Shown piece after piece: positions 22,724 to 34,046 of a stretch of DNA of 64,000 nt. The first letter of the stretch is position 1. Each line of letters opens with the position of its first letter. The notes under the pieces are model-generated. The model had not been told where the DNA came from and did no database searches. It was given only the letters and a program-made list of their open reading frames with translations. Made by a program: the position numbers and the translations under genes. Source of the stretch: Rhynchosporium graminicola (lineage: Eukaryota; Ascomycota; Leotiomycetes; Helotiales; Ploettnerulaceae); assembly GCA_900074885.1 (NCBI GenBank), contig FJUW01000002.1:1349018-1413017 (forward strand), given 5' to 3'.

Positions 22724-23803
22724 CTACCCAGGCGGCGCACCCGCTCCAGATTTCTTCTTTTTATCTTCAACCAACTCATAATTGTCCTCGGGTATCACCG
22801 GATACTTCTCCATCAAAAACTCCTCAATCTCATCGCTCACGTCTCCCTGTACTACTATCTCTTCTCCACCACTCGCTAGCTTCGTTACTGAGGATCCGGT
22901 GGCGAACTTCTTGCCGAATTCTTTGGCGACCTTTTTGTTGTCGAGATCGAATGCTTCGAGGCCTGTTACTGTGGTTACGAATTTGCGCTGCGGGGTGATC
23001 CGTTAGCATTTGCTTGAGGGAGCTCAAGGAACTAGGGGAACTTGGGATGGGAGGAGATAGAAAGTGCGGACGTGATGTCTTGCTTGCTCATATACGAGAG
23101 CTTCAAGCTACATTGCAAGCAGATCCAGCGATCAAAACTCGGTATAGCGAGAAAGAGAAGCAAATGTACATGCCTTCTTCCAACTCCAGAGAAGAAATGT
23201 CCAACATACCTTATTCCTCTCCACCCTCTTAATGATAACCTTGCTACTCTTAATCGTAGCCGCCTGTCTCGCTTCCGCAGCTTCAGCTTTCAGTGCTTTC
23301 TTATGCGCGTCTTTCTCGGCTCGTTTCTGCGCGTCGACTGAGAGGGAGGATGTTGCTGCGGCGAGGGCGTCTGTACAAGTATAGAGTTATGGGAGTGAAA
23401 CATAGTGATGTAGGCAGATGAATGAGGGACATACCATCAGACCATAACCTCTCATACATATCATCATCTTCATCCTTCAACCACTCCTGGCATTTCTTAA
23501 CTGTGCCGCCGAACTCGCAATACTACTTCCTCATCTCGTCAGCTCCAAATCCAGAGTATCCCATTTCACAGCTCCTATAATGTCCACCTGTTCCCAAAGC
23601 CCCCAAAAGACCGTCATGGGATAACAGGGAGAAAATATGTACCTCGGGTGGTAACGAGCAGACTGTAGAGAGAAGAACGGGTCAGTTATGCTTCTCTTGG
23701 AGGGGTTATGGAGGGGTAAACCCTCGAGCAACGGCCAAAACCTACCTCCGCAGTACAGTACTGTGCGAGATTGAAGCTCAATATCTTGATCTGCTTCTGC
23801 CAT
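22724..23803 (-). CDS. TMA22: Translation machinery-associated protein 22 (DENR homologue)
   Basis: DENR/Tma22 works with Tma20 (MCT-1) to recycle 40S subunits and remove deacylated tRNA after termination. Five exons (23746-23803, 23643-23662, 23435-23522, 23210-23370, 22724-22987) join in frame to 196 residues. The second exon is only 20 nt and encodes part of the zinc-binding region: together exons 1-3 read TVLYCGVCSLPPEYCEFGGT, then VKKCQEW, holding the family cysteines. Exon 4 has a long Ala/Lys-rich helix. Exons 4-5 give the SUI1 domain, starting at VIIKRVERNKRKFVTTVTGL, then FDLDNKKVAKEFGKKFATGS and VQGDVSDEIEEFL. Length and layout match fungal Tma22. No exon is long enough alone for simple ORF calling to find the N-terminus. 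Confidence 0.95.
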
Positions 23804-25060
23804 TGTGTTAGAAATAAAGATTTATGGGTTCAGGTGATATGTGGTTGTTGTGGTATGAGGAAGTGTATGATATTGGGAAGCGCGAGAAAAGTCGTGATGA
23901 GAGTTGGATGGCGGGGTTGATGGGGTTGGAAAATTGGTGTGGATACAGCTGTACTTAGAAGTACTGCGACTTGGCGTACACTTTATACTTAGCTACTGAA
24001 CATTTGTAAAGAGATTTTCGGACACTCTGTTCTTAATCATGCATCAATAATTCTATCAGATGGGATGGTGGTGATAGCGGCCGCTTATTCCAGCAAGTTT
24101 TGTGAAAGTGAAAGTGCTATGTCGACGATAAAATACCTGATGCGGAATCCGGGAATTTCGTCTTTAAATTCACAAACATATCTCACGAAATCACATATAG
24201 CAAGTTACAAAAGTCACACAGGCTTTTTTTTGGTCACTTCGTTTCAAGTCACTATCTTTAATGAAGAGGTCTAACGAGCCTGCCAAAAGGGTTCACCGGA
24301 GACTGGTTTTCCTTGCCTCGATTATGATCAGACAGAATATGTCTACAGTTTGTGTGAAATCAAAGAAGCAGTATCAGAGTGGTTAGCGGATTGTGCTTGC
24401 GGGTTAACTTTCGCACAATTCCGCCGGTTCGGGATCGCGAGAATCAGTTACCGTTCAGTCACCCATCCTCTCCTTCTGAAAGATACCTTGTATAAGAAGA
24501 ATCGGACACTATATAGGTGGGTATGTACGGTACGGTATATGGCACACAGTCTGAGCACTGTCTTCTTGCCATTCAAGCGGCCGCAATTTTTCCAGGTATT
24601 ATCATGGAATAAAACGCTACCATGCAGCTATTGGATACACGCTGTTTCCCAGCGAATCGAGGATTCCGCCAAAGCTGGCAAAGAAGTCCTCTTTATCCTC
24701 CTTGAACGTCTGTCTCTTTACATGTGACACGGTTTCATTGCCTGCTTTTGCACAGTTGGAATGCCTAGTGGTATAAGCACTCTCCAGGAACAAGGAGTCA
24801 TGATAAGAAGGAGTATATGGACCTATCTCAGACTCACGAAGTTGGATAGCCGTCTCATTGAACTGCGGAGATATTACTCTCTTATACTTAGCGTAAGTCA
24901 GCATTATGGTTGCTCAACTTTGCTTTCAGTATGTTTCGGGGGGTTTCACGTGTATCGAGCTGATGGAAGAGCGATCTTTTCAAAATCGGCTGCTAATTAC
25001 CATCAACCGGTATTCTCTCGCCCTTCTGCTCAAATGTGATCAAGACCAGTACAATTCACT
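23804..25060. other. Intergenic, no gene seen
   Basis: About 1.25 kb of accessory-like sequence. A 125-codon plus-strand ORF at 24350-24727 lacks recognisable features. Confidence 0.5.
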
Positions 25061-25331
25061 TCAAAGTGGACTGGTATGCCAGAGTGTATGGTGGGATTGC
25101 CGCGAGTTCCGAGAAGGTGCAGGATCTTCTTGTTCATCTTTTTCGTCTTCTTCCGACAGTCGAGCAAAGTGGCCGAGAAGACCAGCGAGGGATGCTGACT
25201 TCAACCATAAGCTCTCTGACTTCATCCTTACTATTTCTCACAGACTTATAGTACTTGGTGAATCTCGTGACTACAGCCTTAGCCAGAGTTGCAATAGCTA
25301 TGATCGATGCGGTGACGGACAAAGGATCCAT
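25061..25331 (-). pseudogene. Fragment of a fungal NLR/STAND-type N-terminal domain
   Basis: From the ATG at 25331 the frame reads MDPLSVTASIIAIATLAKAV, then YYKSVRNSKDEVRELMVEVS, the start of the N-terminal domain common on fungal STAND/NACHT-ankyrin proteins and related cytosolic proteins. At about 25195 a single extra A breaks the frame; reading past it restores SLAGLLGHFARLSEE, as the family expects. The restored frame ends at a TGA at 25061-25063, far short of a NACHT or repeat domain, and nothing downstream on the minus strand continues it. The fragment is therefore a broken remnant. The domain call is by motif memory; whether the parent was a full NLR is unknown. Confidence 0.6.
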
Positions 25332-25960
25332 TGCGAAGGAGGTCGTGGCGCGCTTGTGCGGTTGCGTCAATGAAGCATCTGACGATGATGTGGTTGAAGC
25401 TATTTCTGAGACGAAAATACTCGACATGTGAGCTGATGCAGGCGGAATAATCGGCCCATTCTGTCTTAAATTTGCGAGATGCAGTTTGGCGTGCGTGACT
25501 TTGACCTTGAATATAAGTCTATCAAGATGCACCAGATAACATCTTGTGCACAGACTCACCGCAAGGCACCGGCACCGGCTCCCCTGTTCTCCAGAAAAGC
25601 TTTATTTTGTTTTCATGCCGTCATATGTTGAAATCGCAAGTGGAAAAACCTGGAAGATCGTGAGAACTAACAATACGTCCATCTCCAAGTGTTTTGTTTT
25701 ATTTCGCTTCTGTACTTTCCTTGGCGCTTTCGGCAGTTGAGTAACGGATTATTAATCCAAAAAGCGGCAGGCATCACCGCTTTGGGGTGCCACAGCGTGC
25801 AAAAGAGCTCATAAGATTTCTCAAGACACCGTATTTCATTAGAAGTTCCCTTGTCTCCATCTATTGCATCATTACAGCCTTCTAGTTTGTATTACCTCTA
25901 TCCCAATGCCAATCCTGTACTCTTAAAACCCAGATGAACCAAACGAATTACCGGTCAAAC
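25332..25960. other. Intergenic, no gene seen
   Basis: Lies upstream of the NLR fragment and downstream of the exporter stop codon. No gene is supported. Confidence 0.55.
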
Positions 25961-27972
25961 TCACGCTGCACCACCAGCAACCATGAACAACCTCTCTCTT
26001 TTCATGAAAGCACTCAACACAATGACGACCGCACCAGCCGTGATGACTAGAATGTAAGTCTTGCTCATACTGTCAACAATAGCGTGAAGCACATCCTTCT
26101 GCAGCTCCGGGCTGAGCTTCGCGACAAACTCGCTTCCAGATCCAGCAATAGCGGCCTGGATTTCCTTGAGTGGGACCATTGGAAGGAGGGCTGAGATCTT
26201 CTCCTGCGAGCCATTGAGGAAGATCGAATTCGCGATAGCCAGGGCGATGGTGACACCAGTGATCTGCGCGCAGGTGATAAATCCCACTGCTGAAGAGATG
26301 AGTTCCGGCTCTACGATAGCTTGGGCGACAGAAAATGATGCTTGCGCATAGAGACCGTTGCCGAAGCCCATGAGGATGTTGTAGCCGTAGACAGCTGCGG
26401 TAGCAGTTTTAGTATCGACGGTATACATGAGGGCTCCACCGATGACGACGAAGATTCCTCCAAGCGTGTACCAAGGCATGTAGTAACCATAAATTGACAG
26501 AAAAACCCCATTTCCAATAACCGCAAAGATCATCAAGAAGATGAAAGGCAGAAGGCGAACTCCAGCATCGAGAGCAGAGTCTCCTCGAGTATACTGAAAA
26601 TAGATCGGCATCATATAGATAGGAATGAAGACTGCACATCCACCTGCAGCTGTCATAGCGAACAAAATGAGGATCGTTCGGGACTTGAAGAATTGGATAG
26701 GGAAGATACGACGTGAAGTGCTGGTGAATATTGTGTAGACTTGTTGAAAGCCGAGAAGGATGAAGAGGACCCCGGAGCAGACGAAGAGTCCAATGATCGT
26801 GGGACTATTCCATTCAAACGTTAGACCACCGAAAGAGATGGCCATGACTCCTGAGACGAATGCGCCGACTGTCAGGAGAGCTCCGACGTAATCCATCTCA
26901 CGGGCTCGGTTGAGGAAGGAGACTCCGGGGCGCGGATCGTACTTGGGCAGCATGAAAAGGTAGACGGGTGCGCAGAGTGCGCCGATGACGAGGTTAATGT
27001 AGAAACTCCATCGCCATCCGGCTGAAGAATCAGTAAACGCTCCGCCGATGATTGGTCCTAGAACCGTTCCGACTCCCCTACAACATATCAGAATTATAAA
27101 CTAGATGAGGGCGTTCAGACTAACCAAGTCAGACCAGTTCCTCCGACGCTGTAGAGAAACCCGGAATTAGCATTTTTATTTTTGGTTGTAGGGAGGAGTC
27201 CTAAGATTGTTTCTGGACTAAGGAGAAAACGTCCGAGAAGGACGAAATGGGCACGGTTCTCTTTGATCCCGAAACCATTTTGAGGAGCAAGACAAAACTT
27301 GGAGGAGACTCACTACATTGGACGTTCATGGATAGTAGTCGTTGCGGCAAGTAGAGTCATTACGCCAACATACCTGTTTACCAAGTCAGTTTCTAGCCTT
27401 TTGCAAAGTAGTAAGATCAGTGACGGATGTCGAAGTACTTACATTCCAGACCCTCCAACACCACAGATAGCTCGTCCAATAATCAAAGCGTTCATATTAG
27501 GAGCTGCACCACAAACCGCAGAGCCGAGTTCAAACAAGAACACGCATAGAATGTATGTCCATTTTGCTTCAAACTGGCCAAAGATTTTCCCCCAGAGTAA
27601 ATTCGTAGCGGCCGCGCCAATCAGGAAGGAAACACTGAGCCAGCTGAGCTTTGAGACCGAATCAAATTGTTTAACAATAACAGGCTGGATATCTGCGACG
27701 ATGGTATTATCGAGTGCGAACAGAAAGGTAGAACTCAAGATCGCGAGCACCACGACTACCCATCTCCAGCCAGTGATATCCCGAGGTGGTTTTTCTTCTG
27801 CTTGGGTCACGGTTCCTTGTTTTTCTTGGTCTGTAATGGAGGTGTTTCCTGAGACATCTTTGACATGTTTGTTCTCTGGCGCGAGGGAACTGCTGGGTTC
27901 GATGACTTCGATTGAAGACACTTCTTGCTCTTTTCCTGCAGAAGAGATATGAGTATTGTCGACGGCCGACAT
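25961..27972 (-). CDS. MFS drug/toxin exporter, DHA2 (14-spanner) family
   Basis: Proton-coupled exporter in the plasma membrane, of the group that includes fungal toxin efflux pumps. Minus-strand exons 27443-27972, 27314-27373, 27125-27148 (only 24 nt) and 25961-27077 give 576 residues. After a hydrophilic, acidic head of about 65 residues come ITGWRWVVVVLAILSSTFLF and the motif FALDNTIVADIQPVIV (DHA2 form of D-x-T-I-V), then LSWLSVSFLIGAAATNLLWG. Loop A residues GKIFGQFEAKW and motif C-like GLTWGVGTVLGPIIGGAFTD follow; the last block is assembled across the tiny exon. GWRWSFYINL and the remaining spans are typical. The start at 27972 gives the usual hydrophilic N-terminus; the ORF extends further upstream with no family support. 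The substrate is unknown, and no biosynthetic cluster lies beside it. Confidence 0.9.
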
Positions 27973-30900
27973 CTCGAAAGATGAATGAGATTTTCTGTCC
28001 TTAGATCCAGCAAATAGGGCTGTAACCAAAATGGAGATGGTGGCTGAAAGCTCAAGCCAATCGAGTCCAAGCGGGATGATAGAGCTGAGAATGAAGGGAA
28101 AAGAACACAACAGACACCGACCTACTCAAAGAAGTTTTTCGGAGCAAGAGGGATGGATATAAGGGTTCAAAATGAAAGACATGCCAATGCGAATGATATG
28201 CAAGGATGTAATGGGACAATTTCATCCCGATGGAATTTGCTCGGAGATAATTGGTGACCTCAGGTAAGCAGCCTCGCACGTATGAAACTTAGAAGTTTCA
28301 ATTGATTCGCCCGCAATGACCAGAGTTACGAGCGAAACATTGATAAGTCCGCTATATCCTAGAGCGATTCCCTTTGACAGCAAGACATTGTGCTGTAAGG
28401 CCTGCAGGGGTCGGACCTTTTCATGTGACAATTTCGACATTGAAGCCATTCAGAAGTCGTCTTTCAACCTATCATATCCGCGTGTAGTGTCATAATCAGC
28501 CCCCGAAAAGGAGAATACTACTCGGTCGGAACGCGATAGCGCTGACGATAGACTGTCAAAGGCTTGTTGAGCCTCTGCTGATTGGCGACGTGGCGTATTC
28601 AGTGACTCTGAGAGGCATGCTGTAGTCATCGTGATTTATCAACGAACCTCCACTCGAGATCAAGTCGGCTTGATCTTGCGCCGCTGAGAGAAATCAGTGC
28701 CATACAGAACAACGTGGGCTGGGACTTGGTTAATATAACAAGACATGGATATTTCCCACTTCTCAACTGCTACCTGTTAAAACGTGCTAGACCCGGACAG
28801 CCGTGGACTTCGCGGATGTTATGAGGCCGAGGCGCGATTTGGACCCGAAATTTGAGTCACTGATTCCGATGTAAATTGATACAGATAAAGATTGAAAGGT
28901 GCAATCCTATCCTGGCGAGGAGATTTTGTCATCATGGTGCACTGCCGCTCCCGTTCCAGTTCGCGAAGAAGCAGTTTGGCGATTTTGGATCTGAACTTCT
29001 GGTTATATCAGCGCAGTCCTATGCCGCAGAGGAACATCGAAAGTAGGACATTGCGACAGATTGAGCACCAGCTCGTCTTCGTTGCCTGTATGGAGGATAC
29101 CTAGACTGCTCGAGAGTAAGTCCAGGCCATCAGCTCGGTCTTGATGCGCAGACAATCTCGCGGTAGCTGAATGTATTGCTGCTTATGGGCAGAGTCAGAC
29201 TCGTAGTCCAGAAACAATAACGCATTCAATCCTTGAAAAGAGAAAAGGTGAAGACTGTATGATTAAACTTGGTGATATCGAGCTAGTATTTCTTCGGAGT
29301 GATGCAGGAAATCGGTTGCTTTTGTTTCACAGATAATCCCGTACCCCGCGTTGAAAACGCTGAAGATGCCTCGGAAACGAGGGGGATCACATGGGTCCCA
29401 AACCTTCAAATTCTTTACCTGAGAGGTCTCCCAGATTGGGAAAATGGACCAGTGAGTCGGTATTAGCTTAGCATGAACATTGACTCTGACCCACTATCGC
29501 ATGATGAGATTCCTACCCCGGCATCTGAGGTCAGCGTCGGCATATTGTGTACTTCTCAGCACCACTATCGTGATTGGACATCTCCAGCCCGAAACATTGT
29601 TATTTCCGGATCTCCTTTCACAAACTGCTCGAAGTCGTTCCCAAGATCTCTAAACATTGAACACCACCCAAAGAAAGCAGGGATCGACGTACAGCAAAAC
29701 GATGTGAGAGTATCGTGCTGAGAAATCCCGTTCGCACCGTGATCAATTGAGCAACCGTCGAGACACAAGTGTACACCTCTATTGGGAAGCGATTTGACCG
29801 AAGGGAACACAGATCCTGGGAGTCCTCTGGGCACTTCTGGCATATACAGCTGTAAAGCCGCCATCTCCCAATGCAATGCTGCATTCACCATGTTGTTGCT
29901 TGCGTCCAGCACGTTTCGAGTGAGCTGAAACGCCCAGGCCAGAACATATATTGGAGGTTACACAAACCTGGGCATATATACAGAAATCGTTCTTCTCCCG
30001 ATTAGCATTATCCCAGGAATGGTATTGAGGATGCAGAATTCAGGACTAAAACCCAACCATCAAAAGCTGTTCAACCCAAAAAATAGTGAAACTGTATTTT
30101 ATCATGAATATGTGAGGCCAAATGTGCGGATTTCCAGGAACATGAAACAATTAAAGAAAAATATGACCATGTGAAATTTATGAATAATGCCGAAAAATTC
30201 TATGCAGACGCTCTTCATTGATCGATAAGCAACCCGAATTCGTACGCGACTGCCCTGTATCCTATCTTGTTAAGTACTTTCATCTCATGTCATACGTATC
30301 ACTCAAGCGGATCTTCCATTCACACAGTTGAAATAAATGCCTCAAATTCTAGACTATGCCATCAGAATTTCATACTCTACATAAACAAACAAAGACTTTA
30401 ATGTTCCCACTTCGCAGTATCTCATATCGAGATATCATAGCCTACATTCCCATTTCACAAGAATGGAATGACGATCGAACACGCTAACACACCAAGAACC
30501 AATGTATGAGAATTACTCGTCATCACCGGACCAGCTGCACCAGTAAAAGTTTGCAAATACGCGGAGTAGGCAAGTTATCCACAGTAACAAAGTCTAATTT
30601 AAATATTGTGCGGAGAAATAAAGGTGATCTCAACTAGGCCAAAACTCATTTGGTCCCAGGAAAGCGATAACCCCGCCAGCGACAACATTCGTCTTTGAGA
30701 GAACAGATTGACTGGGATAGTCACAGGTTTTCTTCTGAAGATTAAGATGCTGTGCTGCTATGGATGTATTTGGACATGCACACTGGAGCAGAGTGTGCAC
30801 CGATTGGGTTTGAACAGGAAGCGAGAAATTCGTCGGATGGTGTTTGAGTACGCACCTGGGAGGAAGTAGTTTAACAGGAGTTTCTTTTGAATAAAGCAAA

Positions 30901-33598
30901 ACAGATGGAAAATTTCAGATGATATATCTCTTGCTGTTGAGTTGTTCAGATCAGACGACTTGACCCTCGACGAGACTACGTGGTGGTATGTCACATATAG
31001 AGAGATCACTTCGGACGGCACTTTGTCCGCGGTGAGCTCGTCAAGGGAGAATGTCTCCAGGTAGATACAGTTCTACAACCTGGGATAGCAAGACGCTAAT
31101 GGGTCGCAACTACTAAAGCCCACTTCAACTTCTGTACTCAACTGTGCAATTTCGACATTCCTTTCGTAGCCAATATCACAGATTTTACGAACGTAAGGCA
31201 CAAAAAGAACCCATCAACAGAACGAGACCCGCGTGTATGATCAGAACAGTCATATCTCATCCGGATGCCTCCACTCCCAAAACGAAAGTCATGGGGGTGC
31301 GAGTCATGGTCGATGGGTCTTTCACTTCGCACGCCTCAAAGTCGAGACCAAAAAGCAACACAGGATTGAAAGGAGCGGGATGCCGGCCTCAGCCTGATAG
31401 AAATTACATTAAACAGTGGGAAAGATGGGACTAGATTCTTTTACTTCGACTCAATACTGCCGGAGTTTTGGAAAATTGTTCAAACTGGCAAAAGCTTGTG
31501 TAACTTGGAATTACATCAGATGATACATAATACCACTTTTAGGATACTCAAAGACGATTCAGTAATAGTTTGCTAACTTGTAAGCGTATATCTCCGCACC
31601 GAGACAACGTGACAACGAAAGGACGATGCAGCAGCCTCTGGATGGCCCCTAATGAGGAATTGTGCCATAGAAGCGGACTTACAGCTTAAGATCGCGAAGT
31701 ACCGGTACGGGTCTATGAATTGAGTGTGCATACACTTTGAGATGCTGTCATGAGTGTGAGTTTTGACTCCAGACGTATAGGACCCAGCTCCTAGATCCAT
31801 TTGCCGTCTAGCTTATCGAGATCGAGATAAGCAGCGCATTGAGGCAGCCTGGTCCGAAATAGAACACAGAGACCAGATGATATATGCAGATGCGAGGGAC
31901 CTGCATATTCCGAGATCCCGCCATGAAAAGAAAACAGTCTATGTGGTAATCGGGAGACGAGTTTCCAACCATCCTCGCTCTCCTCTGCTGACCAAGCCGA
32001 GTGTCGTCCAATCAAGCACTAGCTCGATTTAGTGGACACGGGCCATTCCGCCCATCCCGCTTGCCGCTAACCTTATTTTGTTGATCTTGGGGCTGACAAC
32101 ACCACCTCCCTAATACATCTTCCATCCTTCAGTTGACTTCCCATGGTAACGTGGTAGAAACCCGTATGAACACGTGAATCTGTTATGGCTGACTGTACAA
32201 GAAACAGGACCTGGAGGCATTCCGCAGTCCAAGCTCTACTACGCCCCTTACTATCGTGCCGTGCCTTGCAGCCTACCTCGATTGTTACACAACATCCTCT
32301 CTATCATTCAGATTATTCTAGGCGAACTGTTGGCTTTTATTTCGGCCAGCGCCCAGTAAGAGGTGCATTCCTAGGTTAGAAGTACCCAATCAAGAGCCAG
32401 TGCCAGAACTTCTTAAGAAGTGTGCCCAACAACAACCATATCCTTTCAGATGATAGCCCCGAATGACTACCTCCAAGCACTTCGTATGCCAACTTCATTT
32501 GTCAAATTGGGCTACATCCACTACAATACGATTCATCAGTCATACATGACTTGCTGTACGCCTGTCTTAGCCAAGTATCAGCACTGCTCCCATGACTTCT
32601 ACCAAGTCTCAGACTGTAGCTCATGGGGTAGGGAGACTTCGTCTGATCTTTAGGTCTTCATGCAGGTCTTTGTGGCTCATCTCGATTTTGTACGACAAGG
32701 GTCCTACCAAGATGTTTTCACTGTCAAATGTTCATCTGGACCTGCAGTAGCACTGATAGCTCTCTTTAGGCAGTCTTTAAGCGGTGAGTAGTTCATACCG
32801 GCAGGTAGCGCAATCTATAATTTTCTCACTCACTTGATTTTCTTCTTCCCAAAGTTCTTAGGCGATTTTCTTGCGATTCTCAAGCCTTGATGCCCCCATC
32901 CGCTGCCGCCCGAGGCAAATCAACATCCCTATGAGGGCCGTGGCGTTACCAGACTTGTTCTTTACCGACGCCCATTTCCATCAGATGATGCTTGCCGAGA
33001 TCCTTGTTAGCTTTCGAGTTGCTATCCGCCGTTCTTTCCACTTGTCTTAAACCTTGCGGGTCCTTATCGGATGCCATACCCCACTTCTCTTGAAGCATAA
33101 GCACAAGTTGTCGAAGGATGCAAGCATGTCTCAACAGTTTCCGCATTTCATCTCTCTGTATCAGGAGCTCAGCTCGCTTGAATTGGCAAAGTCAATTCAG
33201 CTTTCCTTGGGCCCACTCGTGATAGAAATACGCTTATTTTCCTGGGAAGTGCTAGAAGGCGTCTCGGCATCCATCTTCACAGTCTCTCAAATTGGATTCA
33301 ACCCCTAATCTCACCCTCAAGGTCTCATTAACAAAAGCATATCATGGTGCCTGAGACGATAAATGGGCTCGCGGGATACCATCGCAGGGTGGCCTAGAAA
33401 AGTCATTCTCTGCTCTCCCAGTCTGCTCATTCTCGTATTCAGATGTAAACTCGTACCGAGAAGTTGCCTAACCAGCGTCATCATTGCATACCGTCTGCTT
33501 ATAGCGACACCCAATGAGTACTTCCAAGCGCCTGATCCTCGTTGTGCTACAATCTGTGGAAGTTTGTGGACTCCAAGTGGCGTCCCTTTCACCTGAAT
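27973..33598. other. 5.6-kb gene-poor interval
   Basis: The largest gene-empty stretch in the window, locally AT-rich (about 30060-30600). Short ORFs occur on both strands, for example 115 codons at 29565-29912 minus, with no domain, signal peptide or credible splicing. Two stretches near 32450-32500 and 33490-33540 share loosely similar words (CGAATGACTACCTCCAAGC and CAATGAGTACTTCCAAGC), perhaps old duplicate remnants. Nothing here can be called a gene. Confidence 0.5.
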
Positions 33599-33901
33599 TC
33601 AGGACACACTATTGAAAGTCGACATACGCGCTTCATCGTATGCCCTTTCAAGGCGATAGTTGCGAGAAAACCGCCAGTTTAATTTCCGCTCCTGTTCCTT
33701 CGCTTGTTGTTTGGTCACTTCCAGTGTCTGCTCCATGAAGATGTGTCTTGAGATCATGAAGAAAATCAGATCCGCTATTAGATTCAGGAAAGATACGGTT
33801 AGCGCAACGGGAGGAACATGATGGGAAACGTTTCTTTCGTGATGGAGGTGCGGACTCGAAGCCAATGGGTTTAGACCAAAGAAGAGAGCATCTATTAGCA
33901 T
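33599..33901 (-). other. Possible C-terminal fragment of an unknown membrane protein
   Basis: A minus-strand frame of 100 codons ends in a stretch that looks protein-like: a hydrophobic segment (SFLNLIADLIFFMISRHIFM) followed by a charged amphipathic tail (VTKQQAKEQERKLNWRFSRN). The upstream part has no recognisable sequence and the start would lie in the laccase promoter. It could be a relic of a truncated gene; no family was recognised. Confidence 0.25.
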
Positions 33902-33923
33902 GTTAGCAGGTGGAGGCTTAGTG

Positions 33924-33930
33924 TATATAA
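33924..33930 (+). promoter_or_regulatory. TATA box of the laccase gene
   Basis: TATATAA lies about 117 nt upstream of the laccase ATG at 34047, at a distance usual for fungal core promoters. Confidence 0.55.
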
Positions 33931-34046
33931 GATGGGATCTATCCGACCAAGGCTTAACATCTCCTCTTCAACAGTCTTTCTGGATTCTTTTTGGTTGTCA
34001 TATTCCTTCTACATCATATACTCCAAAATTGCCTCAAATCTGCTCA

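Noticed and set aside
24362..24445. tRNA-like segment (AGAGTGGTTAGCGG ... GGTTCGGGATC)
   Set aside because: Resembles A and B boxes, but no cloverleaf with a paired acceptor stem can be drawn.
29565..29912. 115-codon minus-strand ORF
   Set aside because: Somewhat protein-like but no recognisable family, no neighbouring exons and no codon bias.
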